Numbered from the stretch's first letter, positions 52,501-63,503 are shown. The stretch is DNA of 64,000 nucleotides from Prevotella sp. (GCA_031271965.1 JAISUS010000002.1:19789-83788); one strand, 5' to 3'. Notes: generated from the letters alone by a model not told the origin. Program-made: numbers and translations.

Positions 52501-52508
52501 TATCTTTG
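52501..52508 (+). promoter_or_regulatory. -7 promoter element of the PDZ gene
   Basis: TATCTTTG matches TAnnTTTG, 24 bp before the ATG at 52532. The -33 region is weak. Confidence 0.45.
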
Positions 52509-52531
52509 CACAGGATTTTAGATTTTATCAA

Positions 52532-53965
52532 ATGAGAAAAATATTCTTGATATTCCTGCTTTTGATGGTTTCTTTATATATAAAACCACAAGAGTATATA
52601 AAGAATTGCTACTATGGGTTCACCTTTGAAGTAAGCAGAAACTCGAACTGGGGATATGGTGAACTTGTTATAACAAATGTAGAACCATATTCTCCGGCGG
52701 AAAAAATAGGCATCAAAGTAGACGATATCATTATGGAAATTAATGGTAAGGCAACCTATTTGAGAGACAACCAAACCATAGCTGACTGGTTATTCAGCGA
52801 CATGTACACTCCGGAAGTAAAATTCACTATTCGCAATATGAATACCTATTTCAAGGAATATACTTTGGAAAGGAAATGCATAACCGTAAACTCTGTAAGT
52901 GAGCGTGAATTATCTAACATATTCTCATTTTACAGTCTGGAGAATACCAATCAAAGAAGTTTCACCTTGCCTTTGACTGTAGAACCCAGGAAAGAAATAG
53001 ATTTTACAGATTATCATAGTTATGACTTCTATAACCCCGGGGATGAAGTACCTGCTATAGATAAACAAATCACGGCATTGTTAGAAAAAGAGTTACAATC
53101 TAAGGGCTTGGTTCGCAACACAGAAGATCCCGACATAGTAGTACAAATATATTATACTTATGAACCCAATCCACGATTTACAGGGTTAAACAATCCCAAC
53201 TACAGGCCGGGTTCATGGAGGTTTAGCACCGAAAAACAGCAAATGGTATTATTACCAATATTTGATGCAAAAGATCCTAAAGCCGGAAGTGCAGCTCAAT
53301 TCATCGTTGATTTCGGTTTCAGTTTCTATGACAGAAAATACATTAACACAGAAAGTCTAACTCAGATATGGGACTGTAATATTAAAGATTATCTTTCGGC
53401 AAATTACTCTCTCGAAGATTATGTAAAACTACATACTCCGCTCATGCTGAAACAATTTCCATATTCGGTAAAGAAAAATGAAGCAAAATATACGGTGGAA
53501 TTTAACAGATATAATTATACAGGAATATATTTCGATGCGGACAATCTGGCAACAGTGAACGATGTCGATCCCAATTCCCCCGCATTTATTGCAGGAATAC
53601 GTCCCGGCTATCTTATCCGGAAAATAAATGACAAGAGATTTAATCAAACAAAAGAAGATTTATCCGCTAGCTATAAAAATTTCATTACCGAAACTATGGT
53701 ACTGAGAAATCCTACTACACGGTTCGTCAATGCTGAAGGCTTTAGTGAATGTATGTTCTGGAACGTAGCGTATTACCCTGAAATAATGAAAGAGTTCAAT
53801 AAACCGGAGTACCTCACCAATTTTTCGTACCTGTATGGGTTCGAAAAATATATAAATCCTAAAAATGATAATCACCTCACGATAGAAGCATGGGACGGCT
53901 CACACAAGCGTGTATTTCAGCTTACACCCCAGATAAGGCAGTCTGTTACAATTAAGACAGAGTAA
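52532..53965 (+). CDS. Secreted PDZ-domain protein with DUF4136-like middle
   Basis: A 477-residue protein with a signal peptide (MRKIFLIFLLLMVSLYIKPQ). A PDZ domain lies at about 28-110 (ITNVEPYSPAEKIGIKVDDIIMEINGK), a second one near 335-385 (VNDVDPNSPAFIAGIRPGYLIRKIND). Between them is DUF4136-like sequence (DYHSYDFYNPGDEVPAIDKQI, DIVVQIYYTYEPNPRF). No protease catalytic residues are visible, so it probably binds peptide ends or forms part of an envelope complex. Function unknown. Confidence 0.7.
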   Translation: MRKIFLIFLLLMVSLYIKPQEYIKNCYYGFTFEVSRNSNWGYGELVITNVEPYSPAEKIGIKVDDIIMEINGKATYLRDNQTIADWLFSDMYTPEVKFTIRNMNTYFKEYTLERKCITVNSVSERELSNIFSFYSLENTNQRSFTLPLTVEPRKEIDFTDYHSYDFYNPGDEVPAIDKQITALLEKELQSKGLVRNTEDPDIVVQIYYTYEPNPRFTGLNNPNYRPGSWRFSTEKQQMVLLPIFDAKDPKAGSAAQFIVDFGFSFYDRKYINTESLTQIWDCNIKDYLSANYSLEDYVKLHTPLMLKQFPYSVKKNEAKYTVEFNRYNYTGIYFDADNLATVNDVDPNSPAFIAGIRPGYLIRKINDKRFNQTKEDLSASYKNFITETMVLRNPTTRFVNAEGFSECMFWNVAYYPEIMKEFNKPEYLTNFSYLYGFEKYINPKNDNHLTIEAWDGSHKRVFQLTPQIRQSVTIKTE

Positions 53966-54010
53966 CAATAGTAAACAAACCTAAAAAGTTTATAGAAGGG
54001 GACACTATAC

Positions 54011-54042
54011 TTTGATTATCAGCCAATAATTTTATATCTTTG
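54011..54042 (+). promoter_or_regulatory. Promoter of the ABC-F gene
   Basis: TTTG at 54011-54014, 20 nt spacer, TATCTTTG at 54035-54042: full consensus. The start near 54049 gives a ~58-nt leader. Confidence 0.7.
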
Positions 54043-54097
54043 TGCCCGCATTCGGATAATGGGATATTATCTGACATTTCATATAATTCGTAACTAA

Positions 54098-55720
<1,623 letters not shown>

Positions 55721-55760
55721 CATAGTTTCAGTTATAAAGAGAAAGGCCTCTAAAAATTTA

Positions 55761-55801
55761 AAGTGCCCCCCAAAAGTTTGTCAAACTTTTAGGGGGCACT
55801 T
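55761..55801. terminator. Long bidirectional terminator hairpin
   Basis: AAGTGCCCCC (55761-55770) and GGGGGCACTT (55792-55801) close a stem that continues with AAAAGTTT/AAACTTTT, with one mismatch. It lies between the convergent ABC-F and DUF937 genes. T tails are short, so it may end both transcripts by structure. Confidence 0.7.
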
Positions 55802-55866
55802 CATTACGAGCCTCTTTTTTTATAAAGAACTGGATACATTTGTAGCTTGCATATGTTTGTGAGGCG

Positions 55867-56313
55867 TTATCTACCAAATAATTTACCTAATGTGCTTAGT
55901 ATTCCGCCTCCCTTTTGAGAACTGCCGGTGAAAGATTGAAGTAAAGAGTCGAAACTAAAAGAATCGTTCGTATCTCCTGATTTTTTAGAAAGAAGTTGCA
56001 ATAATGCCGGGACTACAGCTGCCGCAATTGAGCCCGCAACTTCCTTGCTCAAACCTACTTTTTCACTTAGTGATGAGATTACAGATGTTTGGATCGAATT
56101 TACCGTCTGATTGTTAGTCAGGGCAGAATCGTCTCCGGATAGCCCTAATAGTGAGGATACATTGTCGAGCGAGAGGTTATTCTTAAAACCATCTACTATT
56201 GCATTGGTTGTAGTTTCCACTGCAGCGCTCTTTTTGTCGTCAGGTACATCTGCATTATTTGTAATGGCTCCTAGAGCCTGATCTTTTATAAGATCTAATA
56301 TTCCGTCTAACAT
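55867..56313 (-). CDS. DUF937 domain protein
   Basis: A 148-residue protein from the ATG at 56313 (a TTG four codons upstream is possible). It begins MLDGILDLIKDQALGAI and is rich in Ala, Ser and Asn, with VGLSKEVAGSIAAAVVPALLQLLSKK, which is the DUF937/YidB pattern. The Gly-rich tail KGGGILSTLGKLFGR is usual. Role unknown. Confidence 0.8.
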   Translation of the reverse strand: MLDGILDLIKDQALGAITNNADVPDDKKSAAVETTTNAIVDGFKNNLSLDNVSSLLGLSGDDSALTNNQTVNSIQTSVISSLSEKVGLSKEVAGSIAAAVVPALLQLLSKKSGDTNDSFSFDSLLQSFTGSSQKGGGILSTLGKLFGR

Positions 56314-56397
56314 AATGGCAATCAATTTGGTTTATACTAGAAATTAAACATTTGATATGCTGTTTATGTTCAAGACTAACGAATTAAAGAGGAAGGA

Positions 56398-57501
56398 TCA
56401 ATTTGGAGCTTTGGTATAAAGATATGCAGCAATAAACATAAAAACTATATTGGGTATCCATACGGCTAGCCATGCAGGCATTGTGCCGGAGATAGCAAAT
56501 GAAGAGCTGACTGTTTGAAACATGATGTATGTAACGCTTAGCCCTAGCCCTATTCCTATATTAAGCCCCATACCTCCTTTTATCTTTCTTGCAGACAGAG
56601 CCGCGCCTATTATTGTTAGGATAAAAGCAGAGAACATTGACGAAAACCGCTTGTGAAACTCTATTTCAAACTGGGTAATACTTACATTTCCCACACTTGC
56701 AACACCTTTAGACCTTTGTCTCTCGATATATTTGTATAGTTGAGGTGTAGTCATTTGTTCGAAATCGTTAACCGATACCAAAAAGTCACTCGGAACGACA
56801 TTTAAGGTTGTATCCAGGCTGGTTCCATTGGAAATAACTTCTTTCATACCTTTGAATTCGCGGATATTATAGTTTTTCAATACCCAATGATAGCCCGAGT
56901 CATATTCGATGCTTCTGGCGGTAAGGCGCGATTTTAGTTCTTTACCTTCAAATTTGTCAAGGGATAGGTTGCTACCCTGCTTAGTTTGGTTTCTATAGCT
57001 CTCTATGTATAAAATTACGCCTTCATCTATGCGCATCTGTATCTGGTTTGCAGAAACAACTTCCTTGTTTTTTATATATTTATTTTGGAATTTAATTCGG
57101 GAGTCATTCGCCGGCGGAATGATAAAACTGCTCAGAATGAAAGAGGCGACAGCAATAACTGCTGCCGAAATCATATAGGGCTTCATCAGACGTTTAAAGC
57201 TCATTCCATTTGATAGCATAGCTATAATTTCAGAGTTATCAGCCAATTTCGAGGTAAAGAATATGACGGCAATGAATACAAATAATGCGCTGAATAGGTT
57301 TGTATAGTATGGAATAAAATTCAAATAATAATCAAATATTATGGCCTTTAACGGTGCATTGTTTGTCAGAAATTTATCGAGGCGCTCATTGATATCGAAT
57401 ACTACCGAAATGGATATGATAAGTATAATTGAGAATATATATGTTCCCAAAAACTTTTTTATTATATATTTATCCAGTATCGACAGTATTTTCATATTCA
57501 T
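56398..57501 (-). CDS. LptF/LptG-family permease (YjgP/YjgQ)
   Basis: A 367-residue membrane protein. The N-terminus ILDKYIIKKFLGTYIFS and three helices, then a periplasmic domain (about 125-275) and three C-terminal helices, give the LptF/LptG layout. These subunits pull lipopolysaccharide from the inner membrane onto the Lpt bridge with LptB. Whether it stands for LptF or LptG is not settled. It lies 6 bp after tgt, the common arrangement in Bacteroidales. Confidence 0.85.
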   Translation of the reverse strand: MNMKILSILDKYIIKKFLGTYIFSIILIISISVVFDINERLDKFLTNNAPLKAIIFDYYLNFIPYYTNLFSALFVFIAVIFFTSKLADNSEIIAMLSNGMSFKRLMKPYMISAAVIAVASFILSSFIIPPANDSRIKFQNKYIKNKEVVSANQIQMRIDEGVILYIESYRNQTKQGSNLSLDKFEGKELKSRLTARSIEYDSGYHWVLKNYNIREFKGMKEVISNGTSLDTTLNVVPSDFLVSVNDFEQMTTPQLYKYIERQRSKGVASVGNVSITQFEIEFHKRFSSMFSAFILTIIGAALSARKIKGGMGLNIGIGLGLSVTYIMFQTVSSSFAISGTMPAWLAVWIPNIVFMFIAAYLYTKAPN

Positions 57502-57507
57502 CCGGAA

Positions 57508-58638
57508 TTATAATCGTCTTGACACGTTTTCTATCATACCTTTCTTCCATATAGTAAAGTCTCCCGCAATGATATGTTGACGAGCTTCCCTTACCAGCCA
57601 TAAGTAGAATGCCAGATTATGGATCGATGCTATTTGCAATCCCAATATTTCATTCGTGATAAACAGATGACGAAGATATGCTTTTGAATATAAAGTATCA
57701 ACAAAAGATGCGCCGTTCTCTTCTATTGGAGAAAAATCCGTTGCCCATTTCTTGTTTCGCATGTTCATTATTCCATTTCGGGTGAATAGTTGTCCATTCC
57801 GTCCATTGCGGGTAGGCATAATACAATCAAACATATCCACTCCACGCTCTATGGCTTCCAGTATATTAGCCGGAGTACCCACACCCATGAGATAGCGAGG
57901 TTTATCGGCAGGTAGTATTTCGTTTACCACCTCTATCATTTCATACATCTTCTCGGTTGGTTCGCCTACCGCCAGACCACCAATCGCATTTCCGTCTGCA
58001 CCTTTAGATGCTACATTTTCGGCCGCTCTTATTCGAAGATCGGTATAAACACATCCCTGTACAATAGGGAATAAAGCTTGTTTGTAGCCATATTCACATT
58101 CTGTTTCATTAAACCTCTTAATGCATCTATCCAACCACCTTTCTGTCAGATCCAGTGATTTTTTTGCGTATGCATAATCAGCATCACCGGGTGTACATTC
58201 GTCAAAAGCCATCATTATATCCGCTCCTATGGTACGCTCGATATCCATTACCGATTCGGGGGTGAAGATATGTTTCGAACCGTCTATATGTGAGCGGAAT
58301 ATTGCGCCTTCCTCTGTCAACTTGCGGTTTTCGGCTAAAGAAAATACCTGAAATCCTCCACTATCAGTTAGTATAGGCTTGTCCCAACTATTAAATTTAT
58401 GGAGGCCTCCGGCTTGTTGCAAAATTTCCAGTCCCGGACGCAGATACAAGTGATAGGTATTTCCCAAAATAATCTGAGCTTTTATATCATTTTCCAGTTC
58501 GGGCATATGAACGGCTTTTACCGCCCCTTGTGTGCCCACCGGCATGAAAATAGGAGTTTCTATTTGTCCGTGATCTGTGGTAATAAGTCCTGCACGGGCT
58601 TTTGACAGACCATCGGTATGTTGAAGTTTAAAATCCAT
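57508..58638 (-). CDS. tgt: tRNA-guanine transglycosylase (queuine tRNA-ribosyltransferase)
   Basis: A 376-residue TIM-barrel enzyme. The active-site Asp lies in TDSGGFQVFSL (about 90-100), a second key Asp in DCIMPTRNGRNG, and the substrate pocket in GLAVGEP. It exchanges G34 for the queuine precursor in tRNAs. The zinc site usual in bacterial Tgt (CxCxxC and His) is altered: the segment aligned to the cysteines reads NGASFVDTLYSKAYL and has none, although the later His (IHNLAFYLW) remains. The lptF/G-like gene follows. Confidence 0.93.
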   Translation of the reverse strand: MDFKLQHTDGLSKARAGLITTDHGQIETPIFMPVGTQGAVKAVHMPELENDIKAQIILGNTYHLYLRPGLEILQQAGGLHKFNSWDKPILTDSGGFQVFSLAENRKLTEEGAIFRSHIDGSKHIFTPESVMDIERTIGADIMMAFDECTPGDADYAYAKKSLDLTERWLDRCIKRFNETECEYGYKQALFPIVQGCVYTDLRIRAAENVASKGADGNAIGGLAVGEPTEKMYEMIEVVNEILPADKPRYLMGVGTPANILEAIERGVDMFDCIMPTRNGRNGQLFTRNGIMNMRNKKWATDFSPIEENGASFVDTLYSKAYLRHLFITNEILGLQIASIHNLAFYLWLVREARQHIIAGDFTIWKKGMIENVSRRL

Positions 58639-58645
58639 TCTTTAT

Positions 58646-59983
58646 TTAAATCTGACTGGTTCTCGGCTCTGTCTCTTCGTTATTGGTCGGAGCCAAGTCT
58701 TTTAGCTGCACTACTACAATAGATGTCTTATTCTTCTTCAGAACTGTAAATTGATAATCTTCGGCTTCAAGTTTATCGTGAGTATTCGGTATCCGGCCAA
58801 ACTTATCTATCAGGTATCCTGCCAAGGTGTCGTATTGTTTATCCTTATCGATAGGGTGCGGCAGTTCATCATTTATATCAGAGATGGCAGCCGTAGCCAT
58901 TACGGAGTAAATATTTTCTCCGGTTTGTTCTACAAACGGAATCTCATTGTCGTACTCGTCCTGTATCTCACCTACCAACTCTTCGAGTATATCCTCCATT
59001 GTGATGATACCTTCCACTCCACCATATTCGTTCAATACCATTGCTATCTGCTGGTGTTTTACCTGAAATTCTTTTAGTAACTGACCGATGCGTTTCGTTT
59101 CGGGTGTAAAGGATACAGGGCGCACAATCGTGCGTATATCTACCGAACCGCTAACACGCATCTTTTTCAGAATATCTTTGAGATGGACAACACCGATAAC
59201 ATTGTCGATACTGTCTTCGTAGCAAGGAATACGCGAATAACCTTCTTCTATAACGAATTCCAGTGTTTTCTCATCATAGTCGTTGGCATCTATCGATACT
59301 ACCTGTGTGCGTGGTACCATGATCTGGCGTGCCGTACGTTCCGAAAAGTCAAAAGCGTTTTGTATAATATCAAATTCGGCACTATCCACTGTTCCGCTTT
59401 CCTTTGCCTGATCTACCAGATAGCGCAACTCGTCGCTACTGTAAACCTCTTGCTCCGAAACAACATGCAAGCCTATTGCTTTTATCACAAAATTGGCAAC
59501 GCCATTCAATACCCATATAAAGGGACGACAGATCCAATAGAAGGCGTGTAGCGGATAGGCTACAGCCATTGTGGTTTGTTCAGAGCGTTGTATAGCCAAT
59601 GACTTAGGTGCTAGTTCACCCAATACAATATGAAGTATGGTTATAATCGCAAAAGCGGAAATCAAAGATATCGTAGAAAGCAGAGAAGGAGAGATTGTAA
59701 GATCGAATAAGCCCAAAGCATCCTTTATTATTTTAGATACTACCGGTTCGCCAATCCACCCCAATGCCAGACTCGATAAGGTAATGCCAAATTGGGTTGC
59801 AGCCAAGTAAGCATCCAAATGAATGACAATATGTTTAGATAAGATTGCCGTTTTGCTTCCGGCTTGAGCCTTTAGTTCCAATTGAGAAGATCTTACTTTG
59901 ACAATAGCGAACTCCGCAGCGACAAAAAAACCGTTTAGAAAAACAAAAAAGAAAGTAACCAGTACCGAGAGAAAAATGTCCAT
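58646..59983 (-). CDS. CNNM/HlyC-CorC family membrane protein
   Basis: A 445-residue protein. The first ~200 residues form a DUF21 membrane domain with four helices (AEFAIVKVRSSQLE; FGITLSSLALGWIGEP), followed by a CBS-domain pair (ARQIMVPRTQVVSID; RTIVRPVSFTPETKRIGQLL) and a C-terminal CorC_HlyC domain (DEYDNEIPFVEQTG ... YDTLAGYLIDKFGRIP). The family handles Mg2+ or Co2+ across the membrane; GldE in gliding Bacteroidota is a member. It may be read with tgt 7 bp downstream. Confidence 0.88.
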   Translation of the reverse strand: MDIFLSVLVTFFFVFLNGFFVAAEFAIVKVRSSQLELKAQAGSKTAILSKHIVIHLDAYLAATQFGITLSSLALGWIGEPVVSKIIKDALGLFDLTISPSLLSTISLISAFAIITILHIVLGELAPKSLAIQRSEQTTMAVAYPLHAFYWICRPFIWVLNGVANFVIKAIGLHVVSEQEVYSSDELRYLVDQAKESGTVDSAEFDIIQNAFDFSERTARQIMVPRTQVVSIDANDYDEKTLEFVIEEGYSRIPCYEDSIDNVIGVVHLKDILKKMRVSGSVDIRTIVRPVSFTPETKRIGQLLKEFQVKHQQIAMVLNEYGGVEGIITMEDILEELVGEIQDEYDNEIPFVEQTGENIYSVMATAAISDINDELPHPIDKDKQYDTLAGYLIDKFGRIPNTHDKLEAEDYQFTVLKKNKTSIVVVQLKDLAPTNNEETEPRTSQI

Positions 59984-60104
59984 ATTTTATATGAATGATA
60001 ATAGTGCAAAGATAATATAAAAGTATATTCGTTAAATAAAAACGAAAAAATCTATCCTATTTTTATATTATCTTTTTTACCTTAATTGTCAAATGAGTAG
60101 CCTA

Positions 60105-60485
60105 TTATCGTTTCAAGGGTAATACTTCTATCCAATAGTCGTCAGGATCGTTGATGAAATAGAGCCCCATATCGTGATTTTCGTAACAGATACATCCCAT
60201 TTCTCTGTGGAATTCACGGGTTTTATCATAGTCCCCATCTACTCTGATGCATAGATGGCTTTCATTCTCGCCAAGTTCATAGGCTTGTGGATGATCTTTT
60301 AACCAAGTCAGTTCCAATGAGAAAGGAGTTTCTCCATCTCCCAGATAAACAAGTATAAAAGCGCCTGTAGACGACTCCTTGCGTCTGACTTCTTTCAGGC
60401 CTAATGCCTTTTCGTAGAATGCAATGCTTTTATTCAGGTCTGTAACGTTAATGTTGAAATGATCGAATCTACCTTTTATTTCCAT
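60105..60485 (-). CDS. VOC/glyoxalase-fold protein
   Basis: A 126-residue protein from the ATG at 60485 (a longer frame reaches 60518). It has the glyoxalase fold: DHFNINVTDLNKSIAFYEKALGLKE at the start, LCIRVDGDYDKTREF and YFINDPDDYWIEVLPL at the end, with His and Glu metal-ligand positions (His6, Glu at the tail). It may be a lactoylglutathione-lyase-type or other VOC enzyme; the substrate is not known. Confidence 0.8.
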   Translation of the reverse strand: MEIKGRFDHFNINVTDLNKSIAFYEKALGLKEVRRKESSTGAFILVYLGDGETPFSLELTWLKDHPQAYELGENESHLCIRVDGDYDKTREFHREMGCICYENHDMGLYFINDPDDYWIEVLPLKR

Positions 60486-60551
60486 AATCTTTATTCTTAA
60501 TTTAAAACTGAAATACAAATATAAACAAGAATGCCTGTTGGTATATATTTC

Positions 60552-61478
60552 TTAACTTTTATTCAGAGGGACTATCTCCATGTCAGCTTTAGATTTACTT
60601 TTAGTAACGAGATATACTCCTCCGAATATAAAGATAGCAGCAATTAATTTTTCTATTGTGAATTTGTCCATTCCCATATAGATCGCAACTGCGGATGCTA
60701 TCAATGGTTGCATATTATTATACATTGATATAGTTGTCGGTCTTATTCTTCTCTGTGCAAAAGGGATTAATAAGTAAGCCATAAATGTGGCTCCGATTAA
60801 AGTGAATGATAGGAGTAGAAATGGAGTTATATCTGTCTGGCCGAATAATGGTGCGGCGAGGACTTCTTTGTAGCTGAAAGGCAATGCTGCCATGCAAGCG
60901 AATAAAAACATCCATTTCATCATGGTTATAGACGAATACCTCTCAGATAGTGGGCGTGTAATTACCAGATAAAATGCGTAAAAGAATTGTGATCCTGCAA
61001 TTGCCAAATTACCCAACATGTTCGCATCTTGTTCTATTGTGCCATGATGACTTGAATAAACCAGAAATATAGCCCCCGTTCCTCCTACAAATACTCCTCC
61101 TGCTTTCATCCAGGTAATAGGTTCTTTGAGTATAATAGCAGCAATAAGCATTGCAAAAAGAGGACTGCTTGTTGTTATAATTGACGCATCCACCGGCGAG
61201 GTTTTTCCTAATCCATAGGCAAACAATCCTTGATTGAATACCATTCCGCATAGCCCTCCGGCTAGTAACATCAGCAAATCTTTCCTTTCTACTTTTTCTT
61301 TTGGTAAAAATAGAGAGACGAGCCAAAAAGCAAGTGCTCCAAACGACATGCGTACAGCCGTCATTGCTACAGGGGTAAGAAACCCTTCTGCAAACAGATA
61401 TTTGTTGATGGGTATATTCAGTCCGAAAATCAATATAACGACTACCATTATAAGATTCCCCTGTTGTTTCTTTCCCAT
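60552..61478 (-). CDS. DMT-family transporter (EamA domains)
   Basis: A 308-residue protein from the ATG at 61478; the frame opens further upstream but overlaps the next gene. Ten hydrophobic segments in two EamA halves are seen (IPINKYLFAEGFLTPVAMTA; GGTGAIFLVY; AYLLIPFAQRRIRPTTISMYNN). It exports or exchanges a small metabolite; substrate unknown. The start overlaps the stop of the DUF2238 gene (TAATG), so the two are co-translated. Confidence 0.85.
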   Translation of the reverse strand: MGKKQQGNLIMVVVILIFGLNIPINKYLFAEGFLTPVAMTAVRMSFGALAFWLVSLFLPKEKVERKDLLMLLAGGLCGMVFNQGLFAYGLGKTSPVDASIITTSSPLFAMLIAAIILKEPITWMKAGGVFVGGTGAIFLVYSSHHGTIEQDANMLGNLAIAGSQFFYAFYLVITRPLSERYSSITMMKWMFLFACMAALPFSYKEVLAAPLFGQTDITPFLLLSFTLIGATFMAYLLIPFAQRRIRPTTISMYNNMQPLIASAVAIYMGMDKFTIEKLIAAIFIFGGVYLVTKSKSKADMEIVPLNKS

Positions 61479-62086
61479 TATTCTTTGCTTATAAGTTTTA
61501 TTTGTTTGTTTTGAAGTTTCGAAAAGAAAATTAACATACATATAGCTCCTGTCATGGCGCAAAACATATCCGACTGTGTGTCCCATTCGTAACCTTGCAT
61601 ACCTAAGAAATCTTCGGCTCCGTCTCCCGAAAGCACTGCTACCCACCATTCGATGAATTCGTAAAAAGCACTGATCGCCATACATATGCAGATAACAAAA
61701 AATGGAATCCACCCTTTTTTCTTTACCACATCGAGACGGATAATCAATTCGCGGGCAATCATGGCAGGAATAAAACCCTGAGCAAAATGCCCTACTTTAT
61801 CGTAGTTATTCCTGCTTTGGTCGAAGACTTCCCTTATCCAATCGAATATCGGAACCCGTGCATAAGAGTAATGGGCACCAACAAAAAGGATTATAAAGTG
61901 GATGAGGATAAAGAAATAAGTCATGTCTGTGAACTTGAAACGCTTGAATGTAACTGCCAATACTGCAACTCCGGCCACGCATATTCCCGCTTCGAGAAAC
62001 CAAAGCCCTGTTTCATAAGCTCCGATTCCCGACCATATAGCGACAACAAAAAATATGGCCAGAAAAATCCAGTGTTTCTTCTCCAT
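61478..62086 (-). CDS. DUF2238 (YjdF-like) membrane protein
   Basis: A 202-residue protein from the ATG at 62086. It has six or so helices; HYSYARVPIFDW, YDKVGHFAQGFIPA and ISAFYEFIEWWVAVLSG are the conserved blocks of DUF2238/YjdF. Function unknown. It lies 1 nt after the nitroreductase stop and overlaps the EamA gene by one base. Confidence 0.82.
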   Translation of the reverse strand: MEKKHWIFLAIFFVVAIWSGIGAYETGLWFLEAGICVAGVAVLAVTFKRFKFTDMTYFFILIHFIILFVGAHYSYARVPIFDWIREVFDQSRNNYDKVGHFAQGFIPAMIARELIIRLDVVKKKGWIPFFVICICMAISAFYEFIEWWVAVLSGDGAEDFLGMQGYEWDTQSDMFCAMTGAICMLIFFSKLQNKQIKLISKE

Positions 62087-62087
62087 G

Positions 62088-62639
62088 TTACTTGTATGTG
62101 TTGTAGGATACAACCTCTTCTATCGGTTTGCGTTTCTTCTCGCGTAGAGGCTGTGCCGGATAACCGACAACTATGTCCAGTACCACACGCCTGTTGTCAG
62201 GAATGTTTAAAAGCTTTTTCATTTTCGATTCGGCGAACCATCCGAGTATGCAACTGCCTAATCCTTCGGCTTCTGCTGCCAGGCAGATATGAGTGGCGGC
62301 AATACCGATATCCAGGAATGCGAAGTGCTTATCTTTGACTATACCGCCTATTCCGGAACTGATATTCACTTTTTCTTCGACTATGATAATGTGTACCGGA
62401 GCTTGTTTTGTGAAATGGTTCATTCCCAATAAGCGGGCAGAAGCGGCGTCAGCCACTTTATTTTTTAATTCAGGTTCGTCTACCACGATAAAGTGCCAGG
62501 GTTGTGCATTGCATGCGGAAGGAGCGAGCCGTGCTGCTTCCAGTATACGTGCGATGATCTCACGGTCTACACTGCGGGCTGTGTCAAATGCCCGGGTGCT
62601 TTGCCGTTTTTTTACTAATTCGTAAAAATCTTTTTCCAT
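62088..62639 (-). CDS. Nitroreductase-family protein
   Basis: A 183-residue FMN-dependent protein from the ATG at 62639. The N-terminus RQSTRAFDTARSVDREII and LAPSACNAQPWHFIVV place FMN phosphate and substrate as in nitroreductases; GLGSCILGWF and VVGYPAQPLREKKRK are in the C-terminal half. It reduces a small aromatic or quinone substrate. It follows ribE by 4 bp, linking an FMN user to a riboflavin-making gene. Confidence 0.88.
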   Translation of the reverse strand: MEKDFYELVKKRQSTRAFDTARSVDREIIARILEAARLAPSACNAQPWHFIVVDEPELKNKVADAASARLLGMNHFTKQAPVHIIIVEEKVNISSGIGGIVKDKHFAFLDIGIAATHICLAAEAEGLGSCILGWFAESKMKKLLNIPDNRRVVLDIVVGYPAQPLREKKRKPIEEVVSYNTYK

Positions 62640-62643
62640 AAAA

Positions 62644-63243
62644 TCAAAGTTGAGTAATACGGCTGATATATTTGCCGATAATATCAAACTCGATGTTTAC
62701 GACACTTCCTGCTTTTATCCGGTGGAAGTTTGTATGTTCGTATGTATATGGAATGATCGCTACTTCGAATGTATCGTTTGTCGGAGCAACTACGGTAAGA
62801 CTGACTCCGTTAACTGTTACCGAACCTTTATCTACGGTCAGGTATCCTCTTTTAGCCATTTCGCGGTCAAACTCGTACTTGAACTTAAAATACCAGCTAC
62901 CGTCAGCTTCACGTATCTCTGTACATTTGGCTGTCTGGTCTACATGGCCTTGTACGATATGTCCGTCGAGGCGTCCGTTCATCAGCATGCTACGCTCAAG
63001 GTTTACCTTATCGCCAATTTGTAACAATCCAAGATTCGAGCGCTCAAGAGTTTCTTTTATCGCTGTTACGGTATATTTATCTTCGTCGATGTTTACTACA
63101 GTTAGGCATACCCCATTATGCGATACACTTTGGTCTATTTTCAATTCGTGGGTGAACGAACATTTCATTGTTAAGTGCAGATTTTCTGCTTCTTTGCGCA
63201 ACGAAACGACAGTCGCTGCTTCTTCAACTATACCTGAAAACAT
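62644..63243 (-). CDS. ribE: Riboflavin synthase, alpha subunit
   Basis: A 199-residue protein from the ATG at 63243 (MFSGIVEEAA is the typical start). Two lumazine-binding repeats are present, with SHNGVCLTVV in the first and VNGVSLTVV in the second. It joins two molecules of dimethylribityl-lumazine to riboflavin. No FMN riboswitch is visible upstream; a -7 element is at 63271-63278. The nitroreductase, DUF2238 and EamA genes follow in tight order. Confidence 0.94.
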   Translation of the reverse strand: MFSGIVEEAATVVSLRKEAENLHLTMKCSFTHELKIDQSVSHNGVCLTVVNIDEDKYTVTAIKETLERSNLGLLQIGDKVNLERSMLMNGRLDGHIVQGHVDQTAKCTEIREADGSWYFKFKYEFDREMAKRGYLTVDKGSVTVNGVSLTVVAPTNDTFEVAIIPYTYEHTNFHRIKAGSVVNIEFDIIGKYISRITQL

Positions 63244-63270
63244 AATTATATTTGTTTTTATATTAAGGTA

Positions 63271-63278
63271 CAAAGTTA
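63271..63278 (-). promoter_or_regulatory. -7 promoter element of the ribE cluster
   Basis: Minus-strand TAACTTTG matches TAnnTTTG, about 28 bp before the ribE ATG. No clear -33 TTG. Confidence 0.45.
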
Positions 63279-63412
63279 CGCATTAAGTTTTATAAAATAT
63301 TTATTGCCGCATCCGATTGCAGGGCAAATGCGTGAAAATAACCAAAAATGGAATATTGATCTGATTTTCAAAATATTGAAGCTGTTATTTATATTAACAG
63401 ATAGAGAAATTA

Positions 63413-63503
63413 CTGGATTGCTTCGTTGGCTAATGCCTCCTCGCAATGACGTAAAGTATTGGTTTTATGCGTCATTGTGAGAGCTTTGCTTGAAGCGATC
63501 CAG
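63413..63503. repeat. Paired REP-like palindrome
   Basis: CTGGATTGCTTC (63413-63424) pairs with GAAGCGATCCAG (63492-63503), and CTCGCAATGACG (63440-63451) with CGTCATTGTGAG (63470-63481). Two opposed copies of a CGTCATTGCGAG...GCAATCC element make an 91-nt stem-loop. Related copies lie at 29117-29147 and 63957-64000. Confidence 0.75.
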
